A stretch of DNA of 64,000 bases, taken from Diplonema papillatum (Eukaryota > Euglenozoa > Diplonemea > Diplonemida > Diplonemidae). Made by a program: the position numbers and the translations under genes. This document shows, piece after piece, positions 12,140-22,756 of this stretch. How positions within the stretch are numbered: position 1 is the first letter of the stretch; the number at the start of each line of letters is the position of its first letter. The notes beneath the pieces were generated by a model. It was not told the DNA's origin. It did not search any database and was given only the letters and a program-made list of their open reading frames with translations. Location: NCBI GenBank assembly GCA_030068145.1, contig JAPJBO010000169.1, forward strand, positions 186,001 to 250,000, read 5' to 3'.

Positions 12140-12272
12140 CGTCGAGAGAGTGGTGGGTGGTTTTTTTTTTTTTTTTTTTTCCCGACGACAACTCGTGTCA
12201 GACTAGCCTACCCGAAGGCAGTTGATTTCTTTAGGCAAGGTTTCTCTGCCGGCGGAAGTTGTTTGGGTTAGC

Positions 12273-12309
<37 letters not shown>

Positions 12310-12675
12310 TCGGCCGCCCAATGTCCACTCTCCTTACTGTCTTTCTCCTTTCCGCTAGTCGCCTTTTTCACTGTCAAATCAAGCATGCACTAATCGAGAT
12401 ATCTCAAAACGAGGGATGACCAACGAACCGCGAGCGGGTCGTCACATAGCGCTTTCACGCGCCCGGGGAACGCGAGCCCGCCGATCTTCTTGATGGTTTC
12501 CGTGTTCGACATCGTCGAGAGAGTGGTGGGTGGTTTTTTTTTTTTTTTTTTTTTCCCGACGACAACTCGTGTCAGACTAGCCTACCCGAAGGCAGTTGAT
12601 TTCTTTAGGCAAGGTTTCTCTGCCGGCGGAAGTTGTTTGGGTTAGCGTTTTTTTTTTTTTTTTTTTTTTTTGTCT
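12091..12675 (-). repeat. Duplicated 5' end of the 220-residue gene
   Basis: Bases 12,091-12,290 recur at 12,464-12,672 with a 373-base offset. The copy includes the first roughly 16 codons, the ATG (near 12,512), the 5' UTR, the A-run and the conserved upstream element, so a complete second promoter and start region lies upstream of the gene. After GLAF the upstream copy leaves the gene's reading frame sequence. Confidence 0.88.
12161..12308 (-). promoter_or_regulatory. Conserved upstream element between two A-runs
   Basis: Minus strand: A35 (12,308-12,274), then CGCTAACCCAAACAACTTCC, GGCAGAGAAACCTTGCCTAA, GCCTTCGGGTAGGCTAGTCT, GACACGAGTTGTCGTCGGG, then A20, then about 20 bases to the ATG at 12,139. 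The same order of blocks occurs upstream of the cyclase at 38.1 kb. The poly-A at the gene-proximal end would suit either a retroposed element or an A-rich leader. Confidence 0.6.
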
Positions 12676-12829
12676 TCCGCTCCCCGCCCGAGGGGGTGGT
12701 CGGATCCTTTTTTTTTGTTTTCGAGTTGCGTTCAGTGTGCACGCGATCAGCCGGCTGATGAAACTGTTTTTTAAACGGCAGACTCTACAAAATCTGCCGA
12801 GTAAAGTGTGTGGCTCTACCGCCCCTAGT

Positions 12830-12893
12830 CCTATGTAGGATGGAAACGTTGGAAACGTTTCCGTTTCCGTTTCCGTTTCCTTCTTTTTGGCGC
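12830..12893. mobile_element. Solo terminus of the TTTCCG element
   Basis: CCTATGTAGGATGGAAACG followed by GTTTCCGTTTCCGTTTCC matches the left end of the TIR element at 42,055-43,353. No partner end is found nearby. Confidence 0.7.
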
Positions 12894-14367
12894 AGAGACC
12901 CGGGCTAACTAGCCTGGAACTAGTGTGATGGACCTTTCTTCGGAGGGGCTCACGCACTCAAAGTTCGACTTATACGCATGTCCGAGTCCGCCTGTTTAGG
13001 GTGCGGCATTTATTTTGCTGCATGGAGGAAAGGGAAACCCTTCGCGGGAGTAAGACGAATTACAAGAAAAAAGAGAAGGTCGAAAGAGAGAAGAACGAAG
13101 GGAAAGGGGGGGAGGGGGCGGGGAGAAAAGCCAAGGAAGGAAGAAGGACTTAAACGAAACCAGGAAACGGGAGAGGGAGAGGAGAGGCCGCAACAGCAGA
13201 GAAAGATAGAAAGAATGGGAGAAGGGGGAGAAGAAGAAAAAAAGGTAGAAAATAAAGGGAACTTTGGGCCGCCAAGGAGAGGGGGGGGGTCGGAAATGGT
13301 AGGGATCGAACAGAGATGGAAGTCATTTGCTTTGACTAAGTTCACGCAAGCAAAGAGCCGGCGGGGTGCGGAGGGACGGCGGGTGCGGGAGTGTGGGCTG
13401 AGTGCGGGCCAAAGAATAAGTAAGGGAATTAAAGAGGAAAAGAAGAAAAAACTGTACGCCGCGAGAGTAGGAGCTTCGTTTCCAACTCTGGACGTGGTTG
13501 CAGGCGACAACTTGATCATGGTCAGACATTCCTACTCGGCGGATCAGTTTCCTCACACATAGCATGTGGCCAAGAAAAAGGAAAGTATGTAAGAAAAACC
13601 AATAAAAAAAAACGGAAGAGCCAACGGGCGCTGATGTACGACGTGCGGCTGCATTGGGTCAAGTACACAATGCGGACTTCTTCCATACGACCCCCTGCGA
13701 CAACTGACTGTCTTGATACCCAGCTGTGGCGCTGGTTCCCTAGGCACGTTCAGCAGTTGTTTAAGCAACTTGCCTCTGGGTTCAAGAAATAAGCCGCACG
13801 GGGGGAGAAGTCCCGTTCTGGCAAGCAAAGACCGGGCCGGCTGGGTGGTGTCAGGACCGCGCGTTTTGCAAGTCTTGAGGTCCCGTTTTGCGCGGCCTGG
13901 GGTGTCCTGGTGACATGCACTTCGGTCGGACAAACACGGTGCCAGATCTTTCTTGACAGGAGGATGCTCTATTAGAGTGAAAGTCGGTATTCTTACCTGG
14001 ATACCAGGAAGCGACACATGCACGCTAGCAGCTCACTCAGAGAGAGTCTGCGCAGCGAAAAAGAGAGCCTACTTTGAGTGTGGTCGATGAGCTAAGTGCA
14101 GGCTTTGACCTCGCTTCAGCTCGTTTCCCCGCAATACCTACCACCAGCCGCAAGTTGCAGCGAAGATTCTCCACAAACGGGGAAGCAGGAAAGCTGGAAG
14201 CGCAGGTTCCAGTCCGCACGTCCACGGCCGGCCGCAATTTTGAGGTGCGTATCAGCGCGTGTGGCCTTGGGGGGACAAACAAAGAAAGCACAGAGAGACT
14301 TAACCGAAGTGGGCCACGCAAAAACAGTGTGGGGACGAGGGTGGGGGCAAGGTGGAGCCCTGCTTCG
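12894..14367. other. No gene seen; purine-rich tract
   Basis: Bases 13,030-13,300 are strongly purine-biased on the plus strand (AGG/GAA runs), creating long Lys/Arg/Glu-rich frames that look compositional rather than coding. Nothing else recognised. Confidence 0.5.
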
Positions 14368-14517
14368 GAAGCTGGAGTTGAACCAGGTGCCTGAGACGCC
14401 GAAAAGTGCAACGACCAAAAGAAAAAAACGGCGTGCCACAGCACACCCGAAGAGCGGGTGTGGCGTCCGCTTTTTTTTTTTTTTGACTCCAGCCGTGGCA
14501 CTTTTAGCTCCAGCTTC
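14368..14517. mobile_element. Fold-back element (GAAGCTGGAGTT family), copy 1
   Basis: Ends in GAAGCTGGAGTTGAA at the left and GCTCCAGCTTC at the right, with internal CACACCCGAAGAGCGGGTGTG, itself an inverted repeat. Same family as 15,411-15,528 and 23,251-23,397. Confidence 0.7.
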
Positions 14518-15410
14518 TGAGGGTGGATTCTGCCATGCAGTGCTCGCTACTCGCCGACGACGACGTGCAGGAAGCTGGCTGGCAGGGTGGGTTGTGCGCG
14601 CGCCACTTGACGCGGTGGGTCGCTGTGCCTCTTTAAAGGTGCAGTAAGCTACGCTCTGTTGCTGCACGTCACGCAGCTAAGAGCTTCACGCGGTCGCTGG
14701 CGGCGGTGGCGAGTTTGTTCATCGACGCTTCGTTCATAAACGAGAACGGTGCAAGAATAGTTGAGTTGCAGCTCTTGACAAAAATAGATGGGGAAAAAAA
14801 AAAAAAAAAAAGGTGTTATTATTCTTCGCTTTTTCTCACGAACGGGGGGGGGGTCGGTCTGCTTTTGGCGTTGTAGGTTCTCCCCTCATCATTTCCCTCG
14901 AGCCGGCGGCGCGTCGCTGGCCGGGTAGGAGTTTTTCCGTGAGCAACACCACGGCACGCTATCCCTTCCCCCGCCGCTGGTCCTCTACGGCCCGCCTGTT
15001 CTGAAGTTGCACATGTTGAAAAATGACACGTGACACACATGTCACTTGTCACACATAACGTGCGATGTCACTTGTATTTTTTTGTAACAGTGGGCCGTGT
15101 CTTCGGCACCAAGAAGCTTGGGGCGGTACGTTCTTGCCGTTCTCGGCCCTTTTGTGCTAGTGAGTCGGGTCCTTTTGATGATACTAAAGGCGGTGGTGGA
15201 GGGGAGATTAGAAAGAAAGAAAGGCATGGCAGCTTGCTGTCGAAGCAAGTCCGGACGGAGCGCGTCTTTACAGACCGAATGGCGAAGAAGGCAGGCGTCC
15301 GGCGGGGAGCAGCCTTTGTGGCCCTGGATCGATAGGGGACGGGAATGAACACGGCACAGAGGAGCCCAGCCGCGGATGCTGTGAACACGGCACAGTGGAG
15401 CCCAGCCGCG

Positions 15411-15528
15411 GAAGCTGGAGATGAAAAAGCGGGTGGAACTGACCGTTGACCGTTCTTTTTGGGTGCTCCGGGACTCGACCCAAACACTCGGGGTAACGCC
15501 CCTGTTTGTGTTTTCAGCTCCTGCTTCT
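15411..15528. mobile_element. Fold-back element, copy 2
   Basis: Starts GAAGCTGGAGATGAAAAAGC and ends AGCTCCTGCTTC. It is preceded by two tandem copies of a 36-bp unit (GAACACGGCACAGxGGAGCC). Confidence 0.6.
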
Positions 15529-15800
15529 AGGCTGGGCCCCGCCGTAAAAAGACACAGAATGCAAGCCAAAACACGCATTTAATTTTTCACTTGCTTTTAC
15601 TGGCTTCGTGACTCGCTTGGCATGTCCACCACCTCCGCGAAGTAAATGGGCAAACCGAAAATGCACGAGGAAGCAAAACAGGTGGGATTGTGGTCATCCA
15701 AAGCCTAAGAATTTTTTTTTTTTTGACTCGTTGCAACCAGGGATTTATATAGCTTTTCCTCCTCTGCAGAAAAGTCCTTGTCGCCCTCGGGGTCCTGTGG

Positions 15801-17662
15801 TGGATCCAAAATTAATTAGAATTGGTAGTCAAGAGGCAAGCACTACCAGGCCAGCCCAGGCTAACCCACCCAACCTCAGTGTTGGAACAAGAATCAGACG
15901 AAATGGTTAAGCTAATTTGTAAGAGAGGGGGGTCTGGGGGGCAGCGCCCCCCAGCGCACGGTACGGTACAGCGAAGAATTTCCGCACCGGTCAACTTCTA
16001 GTATTGAATCCAAATTCAGTTAGAACCGGTAGTCAACGTCTGATGCCGAACCCCAAATCTAATTAGAATCGGTACTCAACGTCCAATTTCCGATTCCAAA
16101 TTTAAATAGAATTGGTAGTCAACGTTCAAGGTTGGCTCCAAATTTAATTAAAATTGGTAGGCAACGTCGATCCAAAATCAATTAGACTTGGTAGTCAACG
16201 TCTGATGCCAAATCCAAAAATTAATTAGAATTGATAGTCAACGTCCAGTTTCGGATTCCAAATTTAATTACAATCGGTAGTCAACGTCTGATGCCAAATC
16301 CAAAATTTAATTAGAATTGGTAGTCAACTTCCAATTTCGGATTCCAAATTTAATTACAATCGGTAGTCAACGTCTGATGGCGTATCCAAATTTAATTAGA
16401 CTTGGTAGTCAGCGTCCAATTTCGGGTCCCAAATTTAATTAGAAATGGTAGTCTACGTCCAATTTCGGATTCCAAATGTAATTACAATCGGTAGTCAACG
16501 TCTGATGTCGTATCCAAATTTAATTAGAAGTGGTAGTCAACGTCTAATGTCGGATCCCAAATTTAATTAGAAGTGGCAGTGAACGTCTATTGTCGGATCC
16601 AAAATTAATTAGAATTGGTAGTCAACATCCAATTTCCGATCCCAAATTTAATTAGAATTGGTAGTCAACGTTCAATTTTGAATCCAGATTTAATTAGAAT
16701 TGGTAGTCAACGTCCAATTTCCGATCCCAAATCTAATTAGAATTGGTAGTCAATGTTCAATTGGATCCAAATTTAACTAGAATTGGTAGTCAACGTTCAA
16801 TTTTGAATCCAGATTTAATTAGAATTGGTAGTCAACGTCCAATTTCCGATCCCAAATCTAATTAGAATTGGTAGTCAATGTTCAATTGGATCCAAATTTA
16901 ACAAATTTAATTAGAATTGGTAGTCAACGTTCAATTTCCGATCCCAAATTTAATTAGAATTGGTAGTCAACATCCAATTTCGGATTCTGAATTTAATTAG
17001 AATTGGTAGTCAACGTTCAATTTTGAATCCAAATTTAATTAGAATTGGTAGTCAACGTCCAATTTCCGATCCGAAATTTAATTAGAATTGGTAGTCAACG
17101 TTCAATTTTGAATCCAAATTTAATTAGAATTGGTAGTCAACGTCCAATTTCCGATCCCAAATTTAATTAGAATTGGTAGTCAACGTCCAATTTCGGATCC
17201 CAAATTTAATTAGAATTGGTAGTCAACGTCCAATTTCCGATCCCAAATTTAATTAGAATTGGTAGTCAACGTTCGATTTTGAATCCAAATTTAATTAGAA
17301 TTGGTAGTCAACGTCCAATTTCCGATCCCAAATTTAATTAGAATTGGTAGTCAACGTTCAATTTTGAATCCAAATTTAATTAGAATTGGTAGTCAACGTC
17401 CAATTTCCGATCCCAAATTTAATTAGAATTGGTAGTCAACGTCCAATTTCGGATCCCAAATTTAATTAGAATTGGTAGTCAACGTCCAATTTCCGATCCC
17501 AAATTTAATTAGAATTGGTAGTCAACGTTCGATTTTGAATCCAAATTTAATTAGAATTGGTAGTCAACGTCCAATTTCCGATCCCAAATTTAATTAGAAT
17601 TGGTAGTCAACGTTCAATTTCCGATCCCAAATTTAATTAGACTTGGTAGTCAACGTCTCGCC
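15801..17662. repeat. 43-bp satellite array
   Basis: An isolated unit at 15,801-15,830 is followed, after about 170 bases of unrelated sequence, by a continuous array at 15,999-17,662 of roughly 39 units. The consensus opens AATTTAATTAGAATTGGTAG and continues TCAACGTCCAATTTCCGATC. The left third is diverged and the right two thirds homogeneous. There, units ending TTTTGAATCC (42 bp) alternate with units ending TTTCCGATCCC (43 bp), a higher-order repeat. It is AT-rich against GC-rich surroundings. Confidence 0.95.
15915..15980. repeat. GC-rich hairpin followed by ACGGTACGGTACAG
   Basis: GGGGGGCAGCGCCCCCC forms a near-perfect stem and is followed by CACGGTACGGTACAG. The same combination occurs at 25,962-26,006 inside the hAT MITE, so this is probably a fragment of a related element sitting between satellite units. 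Confidence 0.65.
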
Positions 17663-17734
17663 TCCCACCACCCCCTTTGGCCCTCCGCCCCTGGCCCTCC
17701 TGCCTCCTCTTTCCCCGCCTCCGTTTTACTCTTC

Positions 17735-17797
17735 CTGCCCCCATGGCTTCGCCATGGCTTTCGCCATGACTTCGCCATGGCTTCGCCATGGCTTCGT
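17735..17797. repeat. Short CCATGGCTTCG tandem repeat
   Basis: Five or so units of CCATGGCTTCG, one with an extra T and one with GA, directly after the satellite. Confidence 0.8.
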
Positions 17798-17799
17798 CC

Positions 17800-20700
17800 C
17801 TCACCCCCGCTGATCCCGGTTGGTAGTGACCCGGCCCTACCCCAACCCCCAGCCCAAAATTAAGGCAATTTTTTTTTTTTTCGCGCTCGGGGTGGCCCCG
17901 AGCCCCAGACCCATATATAAATCACTGGTTGCAACACTTGAGGAATACAGAAAATGGCAGCTTTTAAGTCGAGTGGTGACGCGCGATGGGTTGCTAGCCA
18001 CGTTGCAAGAAAGCCAGTACACTAGGAGTAGGCGTCCTCAGGCTTTGAGACCCCCTGCTTCGCAACAGTTTCTAGGGGGGCGAAGCGAATGGGATGCTTT
18101 GCTTTTTGCTTGCACGTGGTGTAAAAATTAGTTGGATCGCTTGATAGGGGACGCATTTTATTTCGTTTTCCTTTTTCGCTTTTTTTTTGTGTTCTCACGA
18201 TAACAGAAGAGACCATGCTGGCAATGCTTGGGCGCTGCAACGACTCTTTTCAACCCGAGAAGGCGAGTTCGAATCCGATGCGAGGACCGGGCGAGCTAAG
18301 CGAAAAGGCCTTGAGAGTTAGGATGCAAGACTACCCGGGTGCCTGTTGCCCTGCATCGCTTCACTTCTCCATTTTGTCGAGAGAGCCCCCACCACCAAAC
18401 GACTCGCCACGCAACGCCAGACGCACAATTGGCAGCGCAGACCAGGCGCAGCCATGGGTGAACGTGAGACGAGAGGCAATTACTTGCCGTCGAACTACTA
18501 GCAACTTCAGCGTCAGTACGTGCATGAGTGAGGCGACAAGGGTGCTGGTCTCGTCAGGCCGTCTACACTTGTTTTTTTTCGAGACTACTCTGAGGTTTGC
18601 AGGGCCGGCATTATTCGTATTCTTTTTCCGGAGGTTCTTCGCTCATCTCGCGGGGGAAAGTGGGACTAGCGGGCCATGTCCAAAAGTACTCGGGTGCCGA
18701 TGCCTGTACTCATTTTCGAAGGAAACTGAGGGAGAACAAAAAGAGTGTGCTCTTTGTTTCGAACGCACGGATCCGAGAACGTTCGGACTAGCAAATCATA
18801 TGGCTACCCCGAGGATTGCCTCCAAAAAACAGGCGATTTTCCCAAGAAAAAAGCACGCCTCGACTAGTTCCAACTTGTTTTTCGTTGCTTGTTTGAACCA
18901 TGCTTCGTTTTTTATTTTGGGTTCCCCCCCCCCGCAGACACTGCCAGACACAGGCCACTGCGACGCTTCTGACGCAGAAACGTGCCAGGATGAGGGCAAC
19001 AGGTGAACCCCCCGAAGACGCTTGCCGCAGGTCAGAGCCGGCGATGAGAGGCACGCGTGTGAAAGACGGAAACAGACTAAGGAAGAAAGCCCGGTTGCGG
19101 AGCAAATGGTTAAGATTCGAAAAACATCGTTTTGTCTAAAAATAGGGGCGTGGGGGACGGGGGTGGGGCAAAAATGAAGGGGAAGGAATTACGCAGGTCG
19201 GGAAACGAATGCGCCCGAAGCAGAGCCCGGGGTGCTTAGGCAGCAAGGAGTGCCGGCGAGCGTATTTTCCCGTGCCGTTAGTAACGACGTTACTTGATAA
19301 CTGCGTGTCGGATGAGATTGCTTCGTTCGGTTGTTTTTTTTTTCCCCCCCGCTCAGTGGCACGTGTCGTTGTAGTTCTGGAACAACGCCGGAATTCTCCA
19401 CGAGAAAACGAGCGGGCACCGGCCTGGGGCGGTATCGATCCCAGCGCAGACAGCGGCGGTTACTGTAGGCCTTTTTCTTTGCACGTCGGGTTTGCCAGGG
19501 TAATAGCTTCGACCTGCCGGCAGGCTGGCTAATTTCGACCGCTGGTTCAATAGCAGCAGCGGATTTAGCTTTAGCGCGATCGGCCAGACCCATGCCCTCG
19601 GGGGATATATCGACTTTCGCAACTTTGACCGGCAGGGCAGCGATGTGCCACCTTTTCATCTCAAGCATCTGTCCTCCATCAGAGCTAGGATTGCCTTGGT
19701 GGGCCGCGCATGTCGAGAAGGCCTAAACCCCTTTCTTTACATTTTCCGCCTCTCGGCGGTTTGCAGATTTGGACTGGACCTCGGTCAAAAACTGCAATAA
19801 TATGATGAAGCTGATTACCCTGATTCTTGCTAGAGAGAACCGTACCTTCCTCAAGAGCAGGACACAAGGGAAGAAATGCGTAGTTTTGTTGAAAAGGAAG
19901 ATAACAAAATGGAGGGGGGGAAAAAGAAGAAGGGAAAGAAGAAAAAAAGCCATATTTTTCCGCAAGCCTCCGGGAACCCGCGGCCGCTGACTGGCGTCCG
20001 CGATCAGACGATCGGAACTTCCACTCCGTGCGCGTGCTAGTGTCGGAACGCATCGCACGCAAAAATGAAAAAGGAAGCGGGGGAAGAAAAAAACGAAAAG
20101 GAATGGTCTATACTGGCTGGACAGCCTCGGAAGCTCCCTCGAGGGGAATCGTTCAAGAAAAAGCGCGCAGCTGGCGCAGAAAGCGGACGGGTGGAGAGCC
20201 CTGCAGGCACTTGGGGCAAGTTCCCATGCCTTCCGTGCAGATGACTGCATTGTTCGACGCCCACCACCCGCAGTCGAGACAGAGAGGGTCGCCGCTGATG
20301 CCAGACCCGAGTACCCGGGTTGCGGAATATTCACGCACTCCCGGCAGTACCCCGGCTGCGCTCAGGCAGGACACCTCAGGAAGCCTCCGCAAATCGCGAG
20401 GGGTGATGTGGTTTTCGAATCGGGGTCTTTCCATGTTCGTGCGCTGGCCTTCCAACAGCTGACACTACTAAACAGAACAGTGGTAAGAAGCTCGTTCTGC
20501 ACTACATCTGCTAGACACGGACAAGCTCAGGAGGTTGATGAAGGCTCAACGAGTCTACCGGACCCGCCACGAGTCGATGAGTCGCACCGCTAGTGACAAT
20601 CCTGCTGGCAGCCCTCGACACTGCGCGCAGAAGAATGGCCGTCTTTTCTGAGGCAAGCGGCCCCTTGGCCGATGGCCGCGGCAGGACGAATGAGCACGTC

Positions 20701-20940
20701 CACCCGCCCCATTATCGCGAGGCCACCCTCTCTCCGTTCTCTCTGCGCAAAACCTTCTGACGCTAGGTTTGCTGTCGCAGGGGACTGGAGCGGCTGGCGC
20801 GGGAAGAAGCCCGGCACAATATGGTTGAAATTATTATGAAAGTGCTTTTGTTTTATCGTTGCATGGGTCGCGTCCGAAGGTTATAGACAGCAGTTTTCGT
20901 TGAAGCCGTACGGCTCACTTTCCGTTACTCCCTGCCCTGT
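17800..20940. other. About 3 kb without recognised genes
   Basis: A plus-strand frame at 18,215-19,006 (263 codons) has no recognisable domain and a composition like its flanks. I do not call it. No splice-paired exons or repeats stood out here. Confidence 0.45.
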
Positions 20941-20941
20941 C

Positions 20942-21490
20942 AAAAATACTCGAGGAGCTGCTCTGTGTGCATATTTCGACGGAGAAATGTGAAAACGGGT
21001 TTTGCCTAGAGGCTTGTCGTGTTCTGCTGCTGCAGATGCTTTGTGCTATTTTTGGGTCTAGGTTTTCGTACGTCTTCTTAACCATGGAACATTGCTGCGA
21101 TAGTAGGGAGTCATCGGCCTGCTGATGAGTACCACGACTTTGAGACTTCGCAACTGGCAGTCTCCTCAAGTATTTCCTACACAGCAGGTGCTTACACAAA
21201 AAATAAAACTGCGGAGTATTCGACTTGTGTCGCGGGATCCTAAGTAAGGTTGCCGAATCAAAAAAAAACTCGAGGGGCTGCCTTGTGCGTACTTCGAAGG
21301 AGGCTAGAGGGGGAGAAACGATACAACTACAAAGTGGGTCTTTTTTGTTGAACGCTTGCGCCCGCCACTGAACCCAGATTCACCTGTGTTTCGTGTGGGC
21401 TACAGCACTCCTTTGATCTTTTGCAGTTGGCAGCCTCCTCAAGTATTTCCTACAAAGGAGGTGCTTATACAAACAAAGAAGACCTGTGCA
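20942..21490. repeat. Dispersed repeat in two adjacent diverged copies
   Basis: Copy 1 (20,942-21,215) and copy 2 (21,266-21,490) share CTCGAGGxGCTGC, TTTCGACGGAG/TTCGAAGGAG, and GGCAGTCTCCTCAAGTATTT. Related single copies lie at 603-735 and 33,165-33,255. Confidence 0.6.
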
Positions 21491-21703
21491 GTTCTGTTGG
21501 TGAACTCTGCTTCGGATTCACACACGCGCGCGCCTAAATCAATGTCTATCGAAGGAACCCGTTGGCCACGTTTCGCAACAAGCAGTCAACAAAAAACGAA
21601 GAAGGATGCCGTGCGTCCTTTTTTTTTTTTTCTTGTTTGACCGGGCGAAACTGCGGCCGTTTCCATGAAAAGAAAAATGCGTGCGAAGGCCGGTCCATCC
21701 CTC

Positions 21704-21976
21704 CTAATAGATCACGGTGTGCCGTGATACTTTGAGGTTAGAATGCAGAACATTTGTAGCGATGGCCTGCACTACGGTGATGAGACAGCTCCAAGCAATT
21801 TTATAAAGCTCCAGGGGATAGGGATGGGCCTGATAGACCACGTGGTACACCGCGATAGACAGCGGCAGGCAATTCGATGCAGTTCTAGGGGATAGGTGGG
21901 CCGGCTTGCATACTTGTTGATTTGTTGAGAAGAAGCCAAGTCCCTCCTTTCTTTTGTTGCAAGGATCGGCGGGCAC
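21704..21976 (-). pseudogene. Fragment of a transposon-related minus-strand frame
   Basis: Encodes VVQAIATNVLHSNL, matching CLMQAIATDILHSNL encoded at 45,790-45,830 within the large transposon and a decayed copy at 172-215. Substitutions are conservative (N/D, V/I, a synonymous Ala), which suggests former coding. The rest contains a repeated block around TCCAGGGGATAGG / TTCTAGGGGATAGG. Confidence 0.5.
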
Positions 21977-22356
21977 GAGCCGTAGACTGCCTCAGGGACA
22001 ACGAGCTTAGAAGAGGGAGTGTCCTTGGTGTGTTTCTTTTCGGATGATATATTCCTGTTGTTCTTTTGTGACTGTTTCTTGTTGTAAGAAGTCGGTGCTT
22101 CCATGTCACCGGTTGACATGTGTGAGGCGGGGGGTGTTTTGTTACGCTTCTTTCCGTTCTCTGCGGGGCACTGCTTGTATTCGAAAACGGGCCTTTCGGT
22201 CATGAAGATCTTTCGCACCGCCAGGGTTAAAAAGCTCGAGAAGGAAAGGTGTCCGCCCTTTCGTGCTCGCCTGTCTCCCGGCTGGCCTGATCCGCGTTTA
22301 GGTTTTGTTTTGTTTTTTCCCGCCCTGCGCGGGCGCGCGCCTGGCCCGATGAGGGT

Positions 22357-22725
22357 TCACCCACGGTACGGCTGCTGCAGCCCCGCATTGCCTGGGTTGA
22401 CGGGGAGGGTGGGGTACGCGTTGTTCCCGTAGTTTGCTGGCGGCGGCTGGTTCTGCGGCACCGGGTTGTATGTCATGCTCGGCATGTTGAGGACGGGAGC
22501 TTGGTTCGGTTGTTCGTAGGCGTTCTGCTGCATGGCCGTGTTGACGGTGGTCGGGACGCTCAGGTCGCTGTTGTTGGCGGCCATGACGTTGTTGATCGGG
22601 TTCGCGTTGCCTTTCATGACATTGTTGCCAGTGTTGCCCATGTTGTTGTTGTTGTTGGTGTTGTTGTTGCTGTTGTTGTTGTTGTTGGCGTTGGCGTTAC
22701 CGTTTGCGGCGTTACCGTTAGCGTT

Positions 22726-22756
<31 letters not shown>

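Noticed and set aside
13010-13562. Lys/Glu-rich plus frame and Phe/Leu-rich minus frame
   Set aside because: Purine-rich composition opens both strands; no domain or splice support.
15999-17662. CRISPR-like array
   Set aside because: The 43-bp units are contiguous with no unique spacers, in eukaryotic sequence. This is satellite DNA.
18215-19006. 263-codon plus-strand frame
   Set aside because: No domain, no codon pattern distinct from the flanks, and it opens on a non-conserved start.
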